A DNA stretch of 7,293 nucleotides from Pseudorhodobacter antarcticus (lineage in GTDB: Bacteria > Pseudomonadota > Alphaproteobacteria > Rhodobacterales > Rhodobacteraceae), in the NCBI GenBank assembly GCA_945897655.1, contig CAMDHB010000175.1:1-7293 (forward strand). The letters run 5' to 3'. Every line of letters starts with the position of its first letter. Position 1 is the first letter of the stretch. Below the pieces are notes generated by a model that searched no databases, had not been told where the DNA came from, and saw nothing but the letters and a program-made list of their open reading frames with translations. Shown here in pieces: positions 1 through 5,994 of the stretch. The position numbers and the translations under genes were made by a program.

Positions 1-1071
1 TCGCTGGGCCTTGGCCTGACCGTGCTGGCGACCGTGGGCCAGATCGACAGCAACCTGCGCTCGGCCATCGAACGCGACCTGCCGGCAAGTGCGCCGTCCT
101 TCTTCTTCATGGACATCCAAAGCGACCAACTGGACGGCTATATGTCCCGCCTGAACAATGACCCCGCTGTGACCCGCGTCCAAACCGCCCCCATGCTGCG
201 CGGTGTCATCACCCAGATCAACGACCGCCCCGCGCGGGAGGTGGTGGGCGATCACTGGATGGTCACCGGCGACCGTGGCCTGACCTTCTCGGACAAGATG
301 CCCGAAGGGACGCAAATCACCGCAGGCACGTGGTGGCCCGAGGGGTACACCGGCCCGGCCCAGATTTCCTTTAGCGAGGAAGAGGCCAAGGAGATGGGCC
401 TGCCCCTGGGCACCAAGCTGACGATCAACGTTCTGGGCCGCGATATCGAGGCGACAATCACCTCGTTCCGCGTCGTCGATTTTTCCAGCGGTGGCATGGG
501 CTTCACGATGGCGATCAACGCCAATGCCGTGGCGGGGGCACCGCATACGTCAATCTCCACCGTCTATGCCGATCAGGCGTCTGAGGCCAAGATCCTGCGC
601 GATCTGTCCAAGGCCTATCCCAACGTCACCGCCATCGCGATGAAAGACGCCATCGGCCGCGCGGCCGAGGCGTTGTCGGCCATCGCCACCGCCACGGCCT
701 GGGCGGCGGGGGCCACGTTGCTGACCGGCTTTGTCGTGCTGATCGGTGCGGCGGCGGCAGGCGAACGGGGCTGGGTGTACGAGGCGGCGCTGCTGAAGGT
801 GCTGGGTGCCTCACGCGGACGGGTTCTGTTCAGCTTTGCCCTGCGTGCCGCACTGATGGGGGTGGCGGCGGGTCTTGTGGCGCTGTTTGCGGGCGCTTTG
901 TCGGCCTGGTCCGTTATGACATTCGTGATGGACAGCAGCTATACCTTCGAACCCGTCTCAGCCATTGCCATCATTCTGGGCGGGCTGGTGGCTACTTTGT
1001 TGGCCGGTCTGGTCTTTGCCTGGCGGCCCTTGGCGGCGCGTCCTGCCCAAGTTTTGCGCAGTCAGGAATAG
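1..1071 (+). CDS. FtsX/YbbP-like ABC transporter permease, C-terminal part (5' end outside window)
   Basis: The reading frame is open from base 1 and ends at a TAG, so this is the 3' part of a larger inner-membrane permease. The first residues, SLGLGLTVLATVGQ, look like the end of a membrane segment. A long extracytoplasmic domain follows (about bases 60-650), including the segment SFFFMDIQ that resembles YbbP-type permeases. Three hydrophobic segments close the protein (about bases 680-770, 825-915 and 955-1030). Between the first two lies EAALLKVLGASRGRV, the typical FtsX-family cytoplasmic loop (L-K-x-L-G-A-x-R), and the tail AARPAQVLRSQE is also typical. Family members work with a LolD/YbbA-like ATPase to move or extract envelope substrates. 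That ATPase would be expected upstream and is not visible. An in-frame GTG at 22 is not the start, because coding continues upstream of it. The family call is strong; the substrate is unknown. Confidence 0.9.
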   Translation, partial: SLGLGLTVLATVGQIDSNLRSAIERDLPASAPSFFFMDIQSDQLDGYMSRLNNDPAVTRVQTAPMLRGVITQINDRPAREVVGDHWMVTGDRGLTFSDKMPEGTQITAGTWWPEGYTGPAQISFSEEEAKEMGLPLGTKLTINVLGRDIEATITSFRVVDFSSGGMGFTMAINANAVAGAPHTSISTVYADQASEAKILRDLSKAYPNVTAIAMKDAIGRAAEALSAIATATAWAAGATLLTGFVVLIGAAAAGERGWVYEAALLKVLGASRGRVLFSFALRAALMGVAAGLVALFAGALSAWSVMTFVMDSSYTFEPVSAIAIILGGLVATLLAGLVFAWRPLAARPAQVLRSQE

Positions 1072-1091
1072 GGCGCGAGAAAAACCGCTGT

Positions 1092-1134
1092 GTGCCGGAT
1101 TTCTTGCGTCGCACCGCGACGGAAAGTCCGGCAC
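1092..1134. repeat. Long imperfect intergenic hairpin
   Basis: The outer arms GTGCCGGA (1092-1099) and TCCGGCAC (1127-1134) are perfectly complementary. Inside them TTTC (1100-1103) pairs with GAAA (1122-1125). Further in, CGTCGC (1107-1112) pairs with GCGACG (1116-1121) around a 3-base loop. That gives about 18 pairs with only a one-base and a three-base bulge. No T-run follows on the + strand, so it is not a classical terminator for the permease gene. On the - strand a run of five T (1080-1084 region) follows after seven bases. It could be an mRNA-stabilising or processing stem-loop, a weak bidirectional terminator, or a dispersed palindromic repeat. Only the structure is seen; the function is inferred. 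Confidence 0.6.
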
Positions 1135-1164
1135 CCGGCGTTGAGCCAGAACGCGAACCAATTT

Positions 1165-1170
1165 GAGGGA
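1165..1170 (+). promoter_or_regulatory. Ribosome binding site of the alpha/beta hydrolase gene
   Basis: GAGGGA lies 4 bases before the ATG at 1175. The in-frame TTG at 1163 would overlap this site, so it is an unlikely start. A second ATG at 1184 (spacing 13) is possible but would shorten the basic N-terminus. Confidence 0.55.
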
Positions 1171-1174
1171 CAAT

Positions 1175-2071
1175 ATGAACAAAATGACACGACGCGCCGT
1201 TCTGGCGGTGATCGCAGCCGCCGCAGTCGGCGGGGGATATTATCTGTGGGGCAGGTTTAACATGCGTAAAGCGGATCACGCCGACATCGCCTATGGCACG
1301 GGCGCGCGGAACAAGCTGGACATCTATCTGCCCACAGGGGCAGGCCCGCATCCCTTTGTGGTCGATATCCACGGTGGGGCGTTCAAGATGGGTGACAAGA
1401 CCATGTCGGCGGCCACCGAGCAAATCCTTGCTGCTGGCGTCGCCATTGTCCGCATCAACTACCGCCTGACCGGCACCGACATCTGGCCCGCGCAGTTGGA
1501 CGATTGTCTGGCCGCCGTCGCCTTCCTGCGCGACAAGGGTGGCGACTATGGTCTGGACCCGGCGCGCATGGCGATATGGGGTCAGTCTGCGGGCGGCTTC
1601 CTGGCCGTCAGCACCGCCCTGTCGTTGGTCGAGGCGGGCCAGCCCCCGCAAGCCGTGGTCGACTTTTTCGGCCCGATGGTATTTGGCGAGATGGACAGCG
1701 ACATGGCAGCCTTGGGCAGGACCGCGTCCATGGGCACCACCGATGTTGCGGAAAGCGCGGAATCGGAGCTGCTGGGCTTCCCGGTTGGCGAAGACCGCGA
1801 CAAGGCCAATGCGGCGGGCCCGGTGGGTCGTCTGGCGGCGGCCACCGGCCTGCGCTTGCCGCCGATCATGATACGCCACGGCGAGGCTGATCCCCTGATT
1901 GCCCCCACCCAAAGCGAACGTTTGCGCGACGCCTGGGTCACCCACGACCCGACGGCCGAGGTCGACTTTGCCATTGTCCCCGGCGGGGGCCACGGCGGCG
2001 GCGATTTCAACGCTGATGCCGTTTTGTTGCCCACCGCCGCCTTCCTGACCAAACATCTGGCGGCAAAGTAA
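1175..2071 (+). CDS. Exported or membrane-anchored alpha/beta hydrolase (esterase/lipase, BD-FAE/HSL-like)
   Basis: This 298-residue carboxylic-ester hydrolase has a complete set of recognisable motifs. The oxyanion-hole motif HGGAF is at 66-70, the nucleophile elbow GQSAGG has Ser138, the likely acid is Asp239 in HGEADP, and the likely base is His273 in PGGGHGGG. The oxyanion HGG motif is shared with hormone-sensitive-lipase-type esterases and BD-FAE-like carboxylesterases. The N-terminus, MNKMTRRAVLAVIAAAAVGGG, is basic then hydrophobic with a twin arginine (T-R-R-A-V-L). This suggests Tat export or a membrane anchor with the catalytic domain in the periplasm; I see no clear AxA cleavage site. 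The ATG at 1175 was chosen over the TTG at 1163 because of the Shine-Dalgarno position. The OsmC-like gene begins 19 bases downstream, so the two are probably co-transcribed. The natural substrate cannot be read from the sequence. Confidence 0.85.
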   Translation: MNKMTRRAVLAVIAAAAVGGGYYLWGRFNMRKADHADIAYGTGARNKLDIYLPTGAGPHPFVVDIHGGAFKMGDKTMSAATEQILAAGVAIVRINYRLTGTDIWPAQLDDCLAAVAFLRDKGGDYGLDPARMAIWGQSAGGFLAVSTALSLVEAGQPPQAVVDFFGPMVFGEMDSDMAALGRTASMGTTDVAESAESELLGFPVGEDRDKANAAGPVGRLAAATGLRLPPIMIRHGEADPLIAPTQSERLRDAWVTHDPTAEVDFAIVPGGGHGGGDFNADAVLLPTAAFLTKHLAAK

Positions 2072-2090
2072 CCCCTGAAGGGACAAGATC

Positions 2091-2495
2091 ATGCTGGAAT
2101 ATCAGGTTTCCGCCCGTCGACTGGACGCACACGGGTCGCAGGCGGCAGCCAAGGATGCCAGCCTGATCATAGACACCGATTTGGCCGGGCGGCGCGATGC
2201 GTTCAACCCGGCCGAATTGCTGCTGGCCTCGTTGGCCGCCTGCATCCTGAAAGGGGTCGAACGGGTCGCGCCCATGCTGGACTTTGCCTTTACCGGCATT
2301 TCCGTGACGCTGCACGGCATACGGCAAGACGCCCCACCCAAGATGTTGAGCATCGACTATGCCGTGACGGTTGACACCACGGAATCCGACCAGCGTCTCG
2401 CCCTGCTCCTCCGCAACATTCAGAAATACGGCACGATCCACAACACCTTGGCCGCGTCCGTGGCGATTACGGGCACGATCAGCCGCAAGGGCTGA
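2091..2495 (+). CDS. OsmC-family protein with a single conserved cysteine
   Basis: This 134-residue protein has the length and layout of the OsmC/Ohr superfamily. The signature helix NPAELLLASLAACILKGVE carries Cys51, the position of the peroxidatic cysteine, and the C-terminal segment KYGTIHNTLA matches the second conserved helix. Classical OsmC peroxidases have a resolving cysteine there (K-[YF]-C-P-[VI]-H-type); here the equivalent residue is Gly114. Single-cysteine homologues exist within the superfamily, so this may be a non-peroxidase member or one that uses an external thiol. A good ribosome site, AAGGGA (2078-2083), is 7 bases before the ATG. The protein has no signal peptide and is probably cytoplasmic. 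It follows the hydrolase gene by 19 bases, consistent with an operon, and its stop codon is 2 bases from the stop of the opposing PanB-like gene. Confidence 0.85.
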   Translation: MLEYQVSARRLDAHGSQAAAKDASLIIDTDLAGRRDAFNPAELLLASLAACILKGVERVAPMLDFAFTGISVTLHGIRQDAPPKMLSIDYAVTVDTTESDQRLALLLRNIQKYGTIHNTLAASVAITGTISRKG

Positions 2496-2497
2496 CC

Positions 2498-3304
2498 CTA
2501 TTTCTGCTGATCGCCCAGCCAGTCGCGAAAGGCCTCCACGACATCGGCCTCAGCTTCCACCAGATATGCAGGGGCGGGGTATTGGCCGGTGTGAACGTCA
2601 TCAGCAAAGGCCCGCATGGCCGCGACCCGCTTTTCCTGCAACGCCGCATATTCGGCATTGAAATCGGCATAGACCTTGGCGTGGCGGGGAATGTGGCCGC
2701 TGTTCTGGCCCAGCACGTCGTCGGTGAACAGATATTGCGCATGCCCCCCCACCCCGGCCCCCATCGAGATCAGGAACAGATCGGTCTTTTCGGCAATCGC
2801 TTGGGTAATTTGATGCGGCACCACCTCAATCTCAACCGCAAAGGCCCCCGCGTCTTGCAATGCCACGCAGGCGTCCCAAACCCATTTGGCGCTGTCCAAC
2901 GTCTTGCCCACGGCCTTGAACCCGCCGGTCCAGGTGGCTTTGGACGGGATAAGCCCGACATGGCCGCAGACCGGCAGGGCGTGTTCCGCCATTTCCCGCA
3001 CGGTTTTCAGCGAGCCTGAGCAATAGAACCCATCCGCCCCCGCCTTGAACAGCGGCATCGCCCATTTCATGAAGGCGGATGTGTCGCCGATTTCATAAAA
3101 GTTGTCGCCCGGAAAGGCAAAGGCGGTGGGGGCCACTTCGCGAAAGCGCGGATCGTGGATCATGGCGGCGGGGATCGAAAACATCTCGACCCCGGCCAGG
3201 GCGGCGGCCTCAGCCTCCTCCATCGTCTCGACGCGCAGCATGGCGTATTGATGCTTGCCCCGATTGGCCAGCAGGTCAGCAACGGTGGGGGGACGCTTTT
3301 TCAT
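2498..3304 (-). CDS. Divergent PanB-family protein (3-methyl-2-oxobutanoate hydroxymethyltransferase-like)
   Basis: This 268-residue protein has the PanB/ketopantoate hydroxymethyltransferase fold, seen in three blocks: PVCGHVGLIP (111-120) followed by GGFKAVGKT; AVEIEVVP (156-163), which aligns with the LECVP strand carrying the catalytic Glu181 of E. coli PanB (here Glu160); and LISMGAGVGGHAQYLFTDDVLG (178-199). PanB makes ketopantoate from 2-oxoisovalerate and 5,10-methylenetetrahydrofolate in pantothenate synthesis. Here the first Mg-binding Asp (in VGDS) is replaced within MFSIPAAM (41-48), and the PanB Lys/Glu pair in the VKIEGG strand is replaced by FYCSGS (Tyr94, Ser96). A counterpart of the second Mg-binding Asp may be Asp67. 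The gene is last in a tight operon with a Rieske ferredoxin and a di-iron oxygenase, and no panC is next to it. It is therefore probably not the pantothenate enzyme. The ribosome site GAGGTG (3311-3316) lies in the preceding gene, 6 bases before the ATG. Confidence 0.75.
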   Translation of the reverse strand: MKKRPPTVADLLANRGKHQYAMLRVETMEEAEAAALAGVEMFSIPAAMIHDPRFREVAPTAFAFPGDNFYEIGDTSAFMKWAMPLFKAGADGFYCSGSLKTVREMAEHALPVCGHVGLIPSKATWTGGFKAVGKTLDSAKWVWDACVALQDAGAFAVEIEVVPHQITQAIAEKTDLFLISMGAGVGGHAQYLFTDDVLGQNSGHIPRHAKVYADFNAEYAALQEKRVAAMRAFADDVHTGQYPAPAYLVEAEADVVEAFRDWLGDQQK

Positions 3305-3307
3305 GGA

Positions 3308-3619
3308 TCACACCTCGATAAAGACTTGGCCGCCTTCGACCTTGACGGGATAGGTTTTCAGATTGATGCAGACCGGGGCACGCTTCGCCTCCCCCGTGCG
3401 ATAATCGAACTGGCCATTATGCTTGGGGCATTCGATCACGTAATCCATCACCAACCCGTCCGACAGATGCACGTCTTCATGCGTGCAGCGGCCCGCCGTG
3501 GCATAGAACTTGCCATCAGGGGAATGATAGATCGCATAGGTGGCACCCCCGTGGTCAAAGCGGATCAGATCCTCGGCGTCGATATCGGTGGTTTTGCAGG
3601 CAAGGGTCCATTGCGGCAT
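3308..3619 (-). CDS. Rieske [2Fe-2S] ferredoxin, MocE-like
   Basis: This small soluble electron carrier of 103 residues has the complete Rieske cluster motif: Cys45-Thr-His47 in RCTHEDVHL, then Cys64-Pro-Lys-His67 in ECPKHNGQF, with 16 residues between His47 and Cys64. The length matches stand-alone Rieske ferredoxins that feed oxygenases, and there is no membrane anchor or signal peptide. It starts 10 bases after the stop of the oxygenase gene and ends 3 bases before the PanB-like start, so all three are surely one transcript. The most natural role is electron transfer to the adjacent membrane di-iron enzyme. MocE plays this role with MocD in rhizopine degradation (family knowledge). The NAD(P)H-dependent reductase partner (MocF in rhizobia) is not in the window. 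The fold and cluster are certain; the MocE assignment is inferred from its neighbours. Confidence 0.9.
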   Translation of the reverse strand: MPQWTLACKTTDIDAEDLIRFDHGGATYAIYHSPDGKFYATAGRCTHEDVHLSDGLVMDYVIECPKHNGQFDYRTGEAKRAPVCINLKTYPVKVEGGQVFIEV

Positions 3620-3629
3620 GGGTCAGGTC

Positions 3630-4706
3630 CTATTCGGCCGCACCAAGGGCGGCGGTGTGAAGGTCTTCGCGGTAGGGCCGCGCCGTGGCAGGCAGCGCGC
3701 GCTTGATGAAGTAATCCTCATCCCGCATCTGCCTGATCCAGGCCGGCCAGATTTCCTTGTAGGCCGCCCACATTGATGGCGTGGGCGCGGGCAGATCAGC
3801 CTTGATCACCTCATGCAGACGGGGCAGGGCATGATAGGGCACCATCGGGAACATGTGGTGTTCGATGTGATAGTTCATGTTCCAATAGATGAAGCGCGAG
3901 ATGGGATTGATATAGACAGTGCGCGAATTCAGCCGGTGGTCCAGCACATTGTCGGCAAGGCCGCCGTGCTGGAACAGCCCCGTCAGCACCATGTGCCAAG
4001 AGCCATAGATGCGCGGCAGGCCGATCACCATCAGCGGCAGGATGGACCCCATCCACACTGCAAGCAGGATCGTCGCGGCATAGATCGCCAGCGAAATTCG
4101 GGCAACATAGGTCACCTTGGCCCATCCACTTGCCGGGATGAACGTCTTTTCCGCCTCGGTCGGCCCGTAAACCGCGTTGTAGATCGTGCCTTTGAAATAG
4201 GCCCAGACATCCAGCACGCCCACAAAGGCCAGCAGGATCTTGAACATCTGGGTCGGGCGCATCACGGCGATTTCGGGGTCGCGACCCACGATATAGGTGT
4301 CGGTGTGGTGGCGCGCATGGCTCCACCGCCAGGTCGACGAATTGCGCATGATCATGAAACTGGCAATCTCGAACACCAGATCGTTCATCCAGCCGGTCTT
4401 GAACGCCGTGCCATGCCCGCATTCGTGCCAACGGCTGTCGCTGCCGCTGCCGTACAGAACGCCGTAGGCCAGCCAGAACGGCGCTGACCACCATGACGGC
4501 CACAGCCAGATGCCAAGCCCCGCGAACAGGATCATCGCGCCATAGAAGATGACCGTGTCCCGGATCGCCGGGGCATCGCTGCGTTTCATCAGATCCTTCA
4601 TCACGGCGCGGGGAACGTCGGAATGATACCACTCCGCCGTGGCCAGACCGGTTTCCACGGCACGGCGGCCATCCTCGCCCAGCAGGTCATAGTTTCTATG
4701 GGTCAT
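3630..4706 (-). CDS. Membrane di-iron fatty-acid desaturase-like oxygenase, MocD-like
   Basis: This 358-residue integral membrane protein carries all the histidine boxes of the fatty-acid desaturase/alkane hydroxylase superfamily: HECGH (94-98), HARHH (130-134) and HIEHH (280-284), plus an extra conserved-looking His247 in LFQHGG. Together these bind a di-iron centre that activates oxygen. Hydrophobic segments lie at about 51-70, 74-88, 156-171 and 199-235, leaving the His boxes on the cytoplasmic face. Members may desaturate lipids, hydroxylate hydrocarbons or, as proposed for MocD, oxidatively demethylate an O-methylated inositol amine. The linked Rieske ferredoxin and neighbouring inositol-type genes favour the MocD interpretation, but a lipid substrate cannot be excluded. 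The start is well supported by GAGGTGAGG (4711-4719) just upstream. It is the first gene of the - strand operon and is divergent from the LacI-type regulator, 112 bases away. Confidence 0.85.
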   Translation of the reverse strand: MTHRNYDLLGEDGRRAVETGLATAEWYHSDVPRAVMKDLMKRSDAPAIRDTVIFYGAMILFAGLGIWLWPSWWSAPFWLAYGVLYGSGSDSRWHECGHGTAFKTGWMNDLVFEIASFMIMRNSSTWRWSHARHHTDTYIVGRDPEIAVMRPTQMFKILLAFVGVLDVWAYFKGTIYNAVYGPTEAEKTFIPASGWAKVTYVARISLAIYAATILLAVWMGSILPLMVIGLPRIYGSWHMVLTGLFQHGGLADNVLDHRLNSRTVYINPISRFIYWNMNYHIEHHMFPMVPYHALPRLHEVIKADLPAPTPSMWAAYKEIWPAWIRQMRDEDYFIKRALPATARPYREDLHTAALGAAE

Positions 4707-4710
4707 GTAT

Positions 4711-4719
4711 CCTCACCTC
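4711..4719 (-). promoter_or_regulatory. Ribosome binding site of the MocD-like gene
   Basis: On the - strand this reads GAGGTGAGG, ending 4 bases before the ATG at 4706. It holds two overlapping purine-rich Shine-Dalgarno matches and is the strongest such site in the window. Confidence 0.6.
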
Positions 4720-4775
4720 GTTGCCCCAAGCCTAGTGGATCAGCGGCGCTTCGGGCAATGAGGTTGCTTTCCATT

Positions 4776-4793
4776 CTCGTCAAAACTCGTCAA
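4776..4793. promoter_or_regulatory. Tandem CTCGTCAA repeat in the divergent promoter region
   Basis: CTCGTCAA occurs at 4776-4783 and again at 4786-4793, a 10-base period that puts both copies on the same face of the helix. On the - strand each copy reads TTGACGAG and so contains a good -35 hexamer, TTGACG. With 17-base spacers the matching -10 sequences (CATTGC, AAAGCA) are poor, so the promoter call is weak. The location, between the divergent MocD-like and LacI-type genes, suits an operator or activator site. A LacI-type palindrome is not evident here. Confidence 0.4.
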
Positions 4794-4818
4794 GATTGGG
4801 GCAGCAAAGGGGGGAACC

Positions 4819-5844
4819 ATGCGGCGACCGGGGATGGCACAACTGGCGCAGGCGGCAGGACTGTCGGTGGCGACGGTGGACCGCGCGCTGAATGGTCGCG
4901 AACGCGTCCGGCCTGAAACGCTGAGCCATATCATCGCCGTGGCCCAGCAGATCGGCCATCCGGCTGCAAGCCGGCTGAACCCGGCCGCCCGGCCCGGCGG
5001 CAGTCGGCGGTTTGGCGTGGTGCTGCACAAGCAGGGGCAGGAATTCTACAAGGCCTTTGCCGAGGAATTGCACCGCGCCGTGGCAGGCGAGCGGAGCGTG
5101 GAAGGCAGGTTGGTGCTGGATTTCTCCCTCTCCCAATCCCCGACCGAGATGGCGGGTCTGCTGCGCCAGATGGGCGACCGCTGCGACGTGGTTGCAGCAA
5201 CCGCCGTCAACCACCCCGAAGTGACCGCCGCCGTGACCGAACTGCGCGCCAAGGGGGTGGCGGTGTTCTGCCTCTTGTCCGATTTCGCCCCAGGCGTTGC
5301 GGCGGGCTACATCGGGTTGGACAACACCAAGGTCGGGCGCACGGCGGGCTGGATGATGGACAAGGCCGCCCCGGCCGACGGAACCCTCGCAATCTTTGTC
5401 GGCGGGTCGCGGTGGTATGGCCATGACCAGCGCGATCAAGGCTTTCGCGCCTATCTGCGCGACCATGCCCCGCGCCTGACCGTGCTGGACACGATCATCA
5501 ACCTGGAAACCCGCGCCCTGACCTATGAGGCCGTGCTGTACCTGCTGTCCCACCGGCCCGATCTGCGCGGCATCTATGTCGCGGGCGGCGGGATGGAGGG
5601 TGCCATTGCCGCCCTGCGCGATGCCGGGGCAGGGGGGCGGGTGGCGCTGGTCGTATCCGCCCTGACGCCCGAATCACGCAAGGGGTTACGGGGTGGACAG
5701 GTCACGATGGTCATCGACACGCCGCTGGAAAAACTGTGCCGCGAATTGATTCGCCGCATGGCCGCGACCGTCCCTGTGGCGGCTGCAGGCAAGCCCGCAG
5801 TGCTGTTTCTGCCGCCCGACATCCACGTGCGCGAATCTATATGA
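4819..5844 (+). CDS. LacI-family transcriptional regulator
   Basis: This 341-residue DNA-binding regulator has an N-terminal LacI helix-turn-helix at about 6-25 (MAQLAQAAGLSVATVDRALNG). It carries TVDR in place of the common TVSR in the recognition helix. The hinge region with its short helix follows (about 48-57). From about residue 64 comes a periplasmic-binding-protein-like effector domain, with FGVVL, IGLDNTKVGRTAG and DQRDQGFRAYL segments typical of the sugar-binding type. The start is supported by AAGGGGGGA just upstream (4807-4815). It is divergent from the MocD-like operon and precedes the IolI-like and sugar-binding-protein genes, so it most likely controls one or both groups in response to an inositol-like or other sugar ligand. 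An autoregulated divergent promoter is plausible. Whether it represses or activates cannot be read from the sequence. Confidence 0.9.
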   Translation: MRRPGMAQLAQAAGLSVATVDRALNGRERVRPETLSHIIAVAQQIGHPAASRLNPAARPGGSRRFGVVLHKQGQEFYKAFAEELHRAVAGERSVEGRLVLDFSLSQSPTEMAGLLRQMGDRCDVVAATAVNHPEVTAAVTELRAKGVAVFCLLSDFAPGVAAGYIGLDNTKVGRTAGWMMDKAAPADGTLAIFVGGSRWYGHDQRDQGFRAYLRDHAPRLTVLDTIINLETRALTYEAVLYLLSHRPDLRGIYVAGGGMEGAIAALRDAGAGGRVALVVSALTPESRKGLRGGQVTMVIDTPLEKLCRELIRRMAATVPVAAAGKPAVLFLPPDIHVRESI

Positions 5845-5903
5845 GGCCGCAGTGCAGGCCCTTGCGCAGCGGGCCCATTCCAAGGCCCGGATCGATTTTT
5901 AGA

Positions 5904-5919
5904 ATTTTCGGTTGAAAAT
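5904..5919. promoter_or_regulatory. Palindrome ATTTTC-GGTT-GAAAAT, candidate operator over the -35 region
   Basis: Perfect 6-base arms flank a 4-base centre, 16 bases in all, in the AT-rich gap after the LacI-type gene. Its right half contains TTGAAA (5912-5917), a 5-of-6 match to a -35 element. Size and symmetry suit a dimeric repressor such as the LacI protein encoded just upstream. That pairing is inference. Confidence 0.5.
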
Positions 5920-5939
5920 CTGACAGAATGGAATATGAA
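5912..5939 (+). promoter_or_regulatory. Putative sigma70-type promoter of the IolI-like/transport operon
   Basis: A -35 element TTGAAA (5912-5917) and a -10-like TATGAA (5934-5939) are separated by 16 bases, in the only clearly AT-rich stretch of this part. Transcription would start near 5946, about 50 bases before the preferred start codon at 5995. Both hexamers lie inside palindromes, which would allow repression by occlusion. An alternative -10, TAGAAT (5900-5905), lacks a good -35. Confidence 0.4.
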
Positions 5940-5944
5940 TTCCA
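5929..5944. promoter_or_regulatory. Palindrome TGGAAT-ATGA-ATTCCA containing GGAA-N6-TTCC
   Basis: A perfect 6-base inverted repeat with a 4-base centre. Its inner part is GGAA-N6-TTCC (5930-5943), the form I recall being reported for the IolR repressor of inositol genes in Sinorhizobium. It overlaps the candidate -10 element and the distal in-frame ATG at 5935. An IolR-type (RpiR-family) regulator is not encoded in the window, so the binding protein is unknown. Confidence 0.5.
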
Positions 5945-5994
5945 TGAACTGTGCCCCCACCAGCCCCGGGGCCGCCCTTGCCGGAGTGTCGCCG

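Noticed and set aside
1092..1134. Intrinsic terminator of the permease gene
   Set aside because: The hairpin is excellent but is followed by CCGGCGTTGAG rather than a T-run on the + strand, so it was listed as a hairpin of unknown role.
1163..1174. TTG start four codons upstream of the hydrolase ATG
   Set aside because: The Shine-Dalgarno GAGGGA lies within these codons and serves the ATG at 1175. The TTG itself has no ribosome site.
992..2092. A long open frame on the - strand opposite the hydrolase gene
   Set aside because: It covers the hydrolase on the other strand, has no recognisable domain, is rich in R, G, Q and A, and is the expected by-product of GC-biased third positions. The + strand frame has a complete catalytic triad.
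2498..3304. Canonical pantothenate-pathway PanB
   Set aside because: Several PanB substrate and metal residues are replaced and there is no panC neighbour. The operon partners are an oxygenase and a ferredoxin, so only a PanB-family call is made.
3813..4487. A 224-residue + strand open frame opposite the oxygenase gene
   Set aside because: Its composition is rich in H, Q, R and D, as expected from the complement of a His-box membrane protein. There is no family motif, and the - strand gene is clearly real.
4764..4797. A promoter for the LacI-type gene from TTGCTT (4764-4769)
   Set aside because: No acceptable -10 lies at 16-18 bases; the nearest AT-rich hexamers have the wrong spacing.
5857..5875. 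Terminator hairpin GGCCC...GGGCC after the LacI-type gene
   Set aside because: Only five pairs, a nine-base loop and no T-run follow. It is common by chance in DNA this GC-rich.
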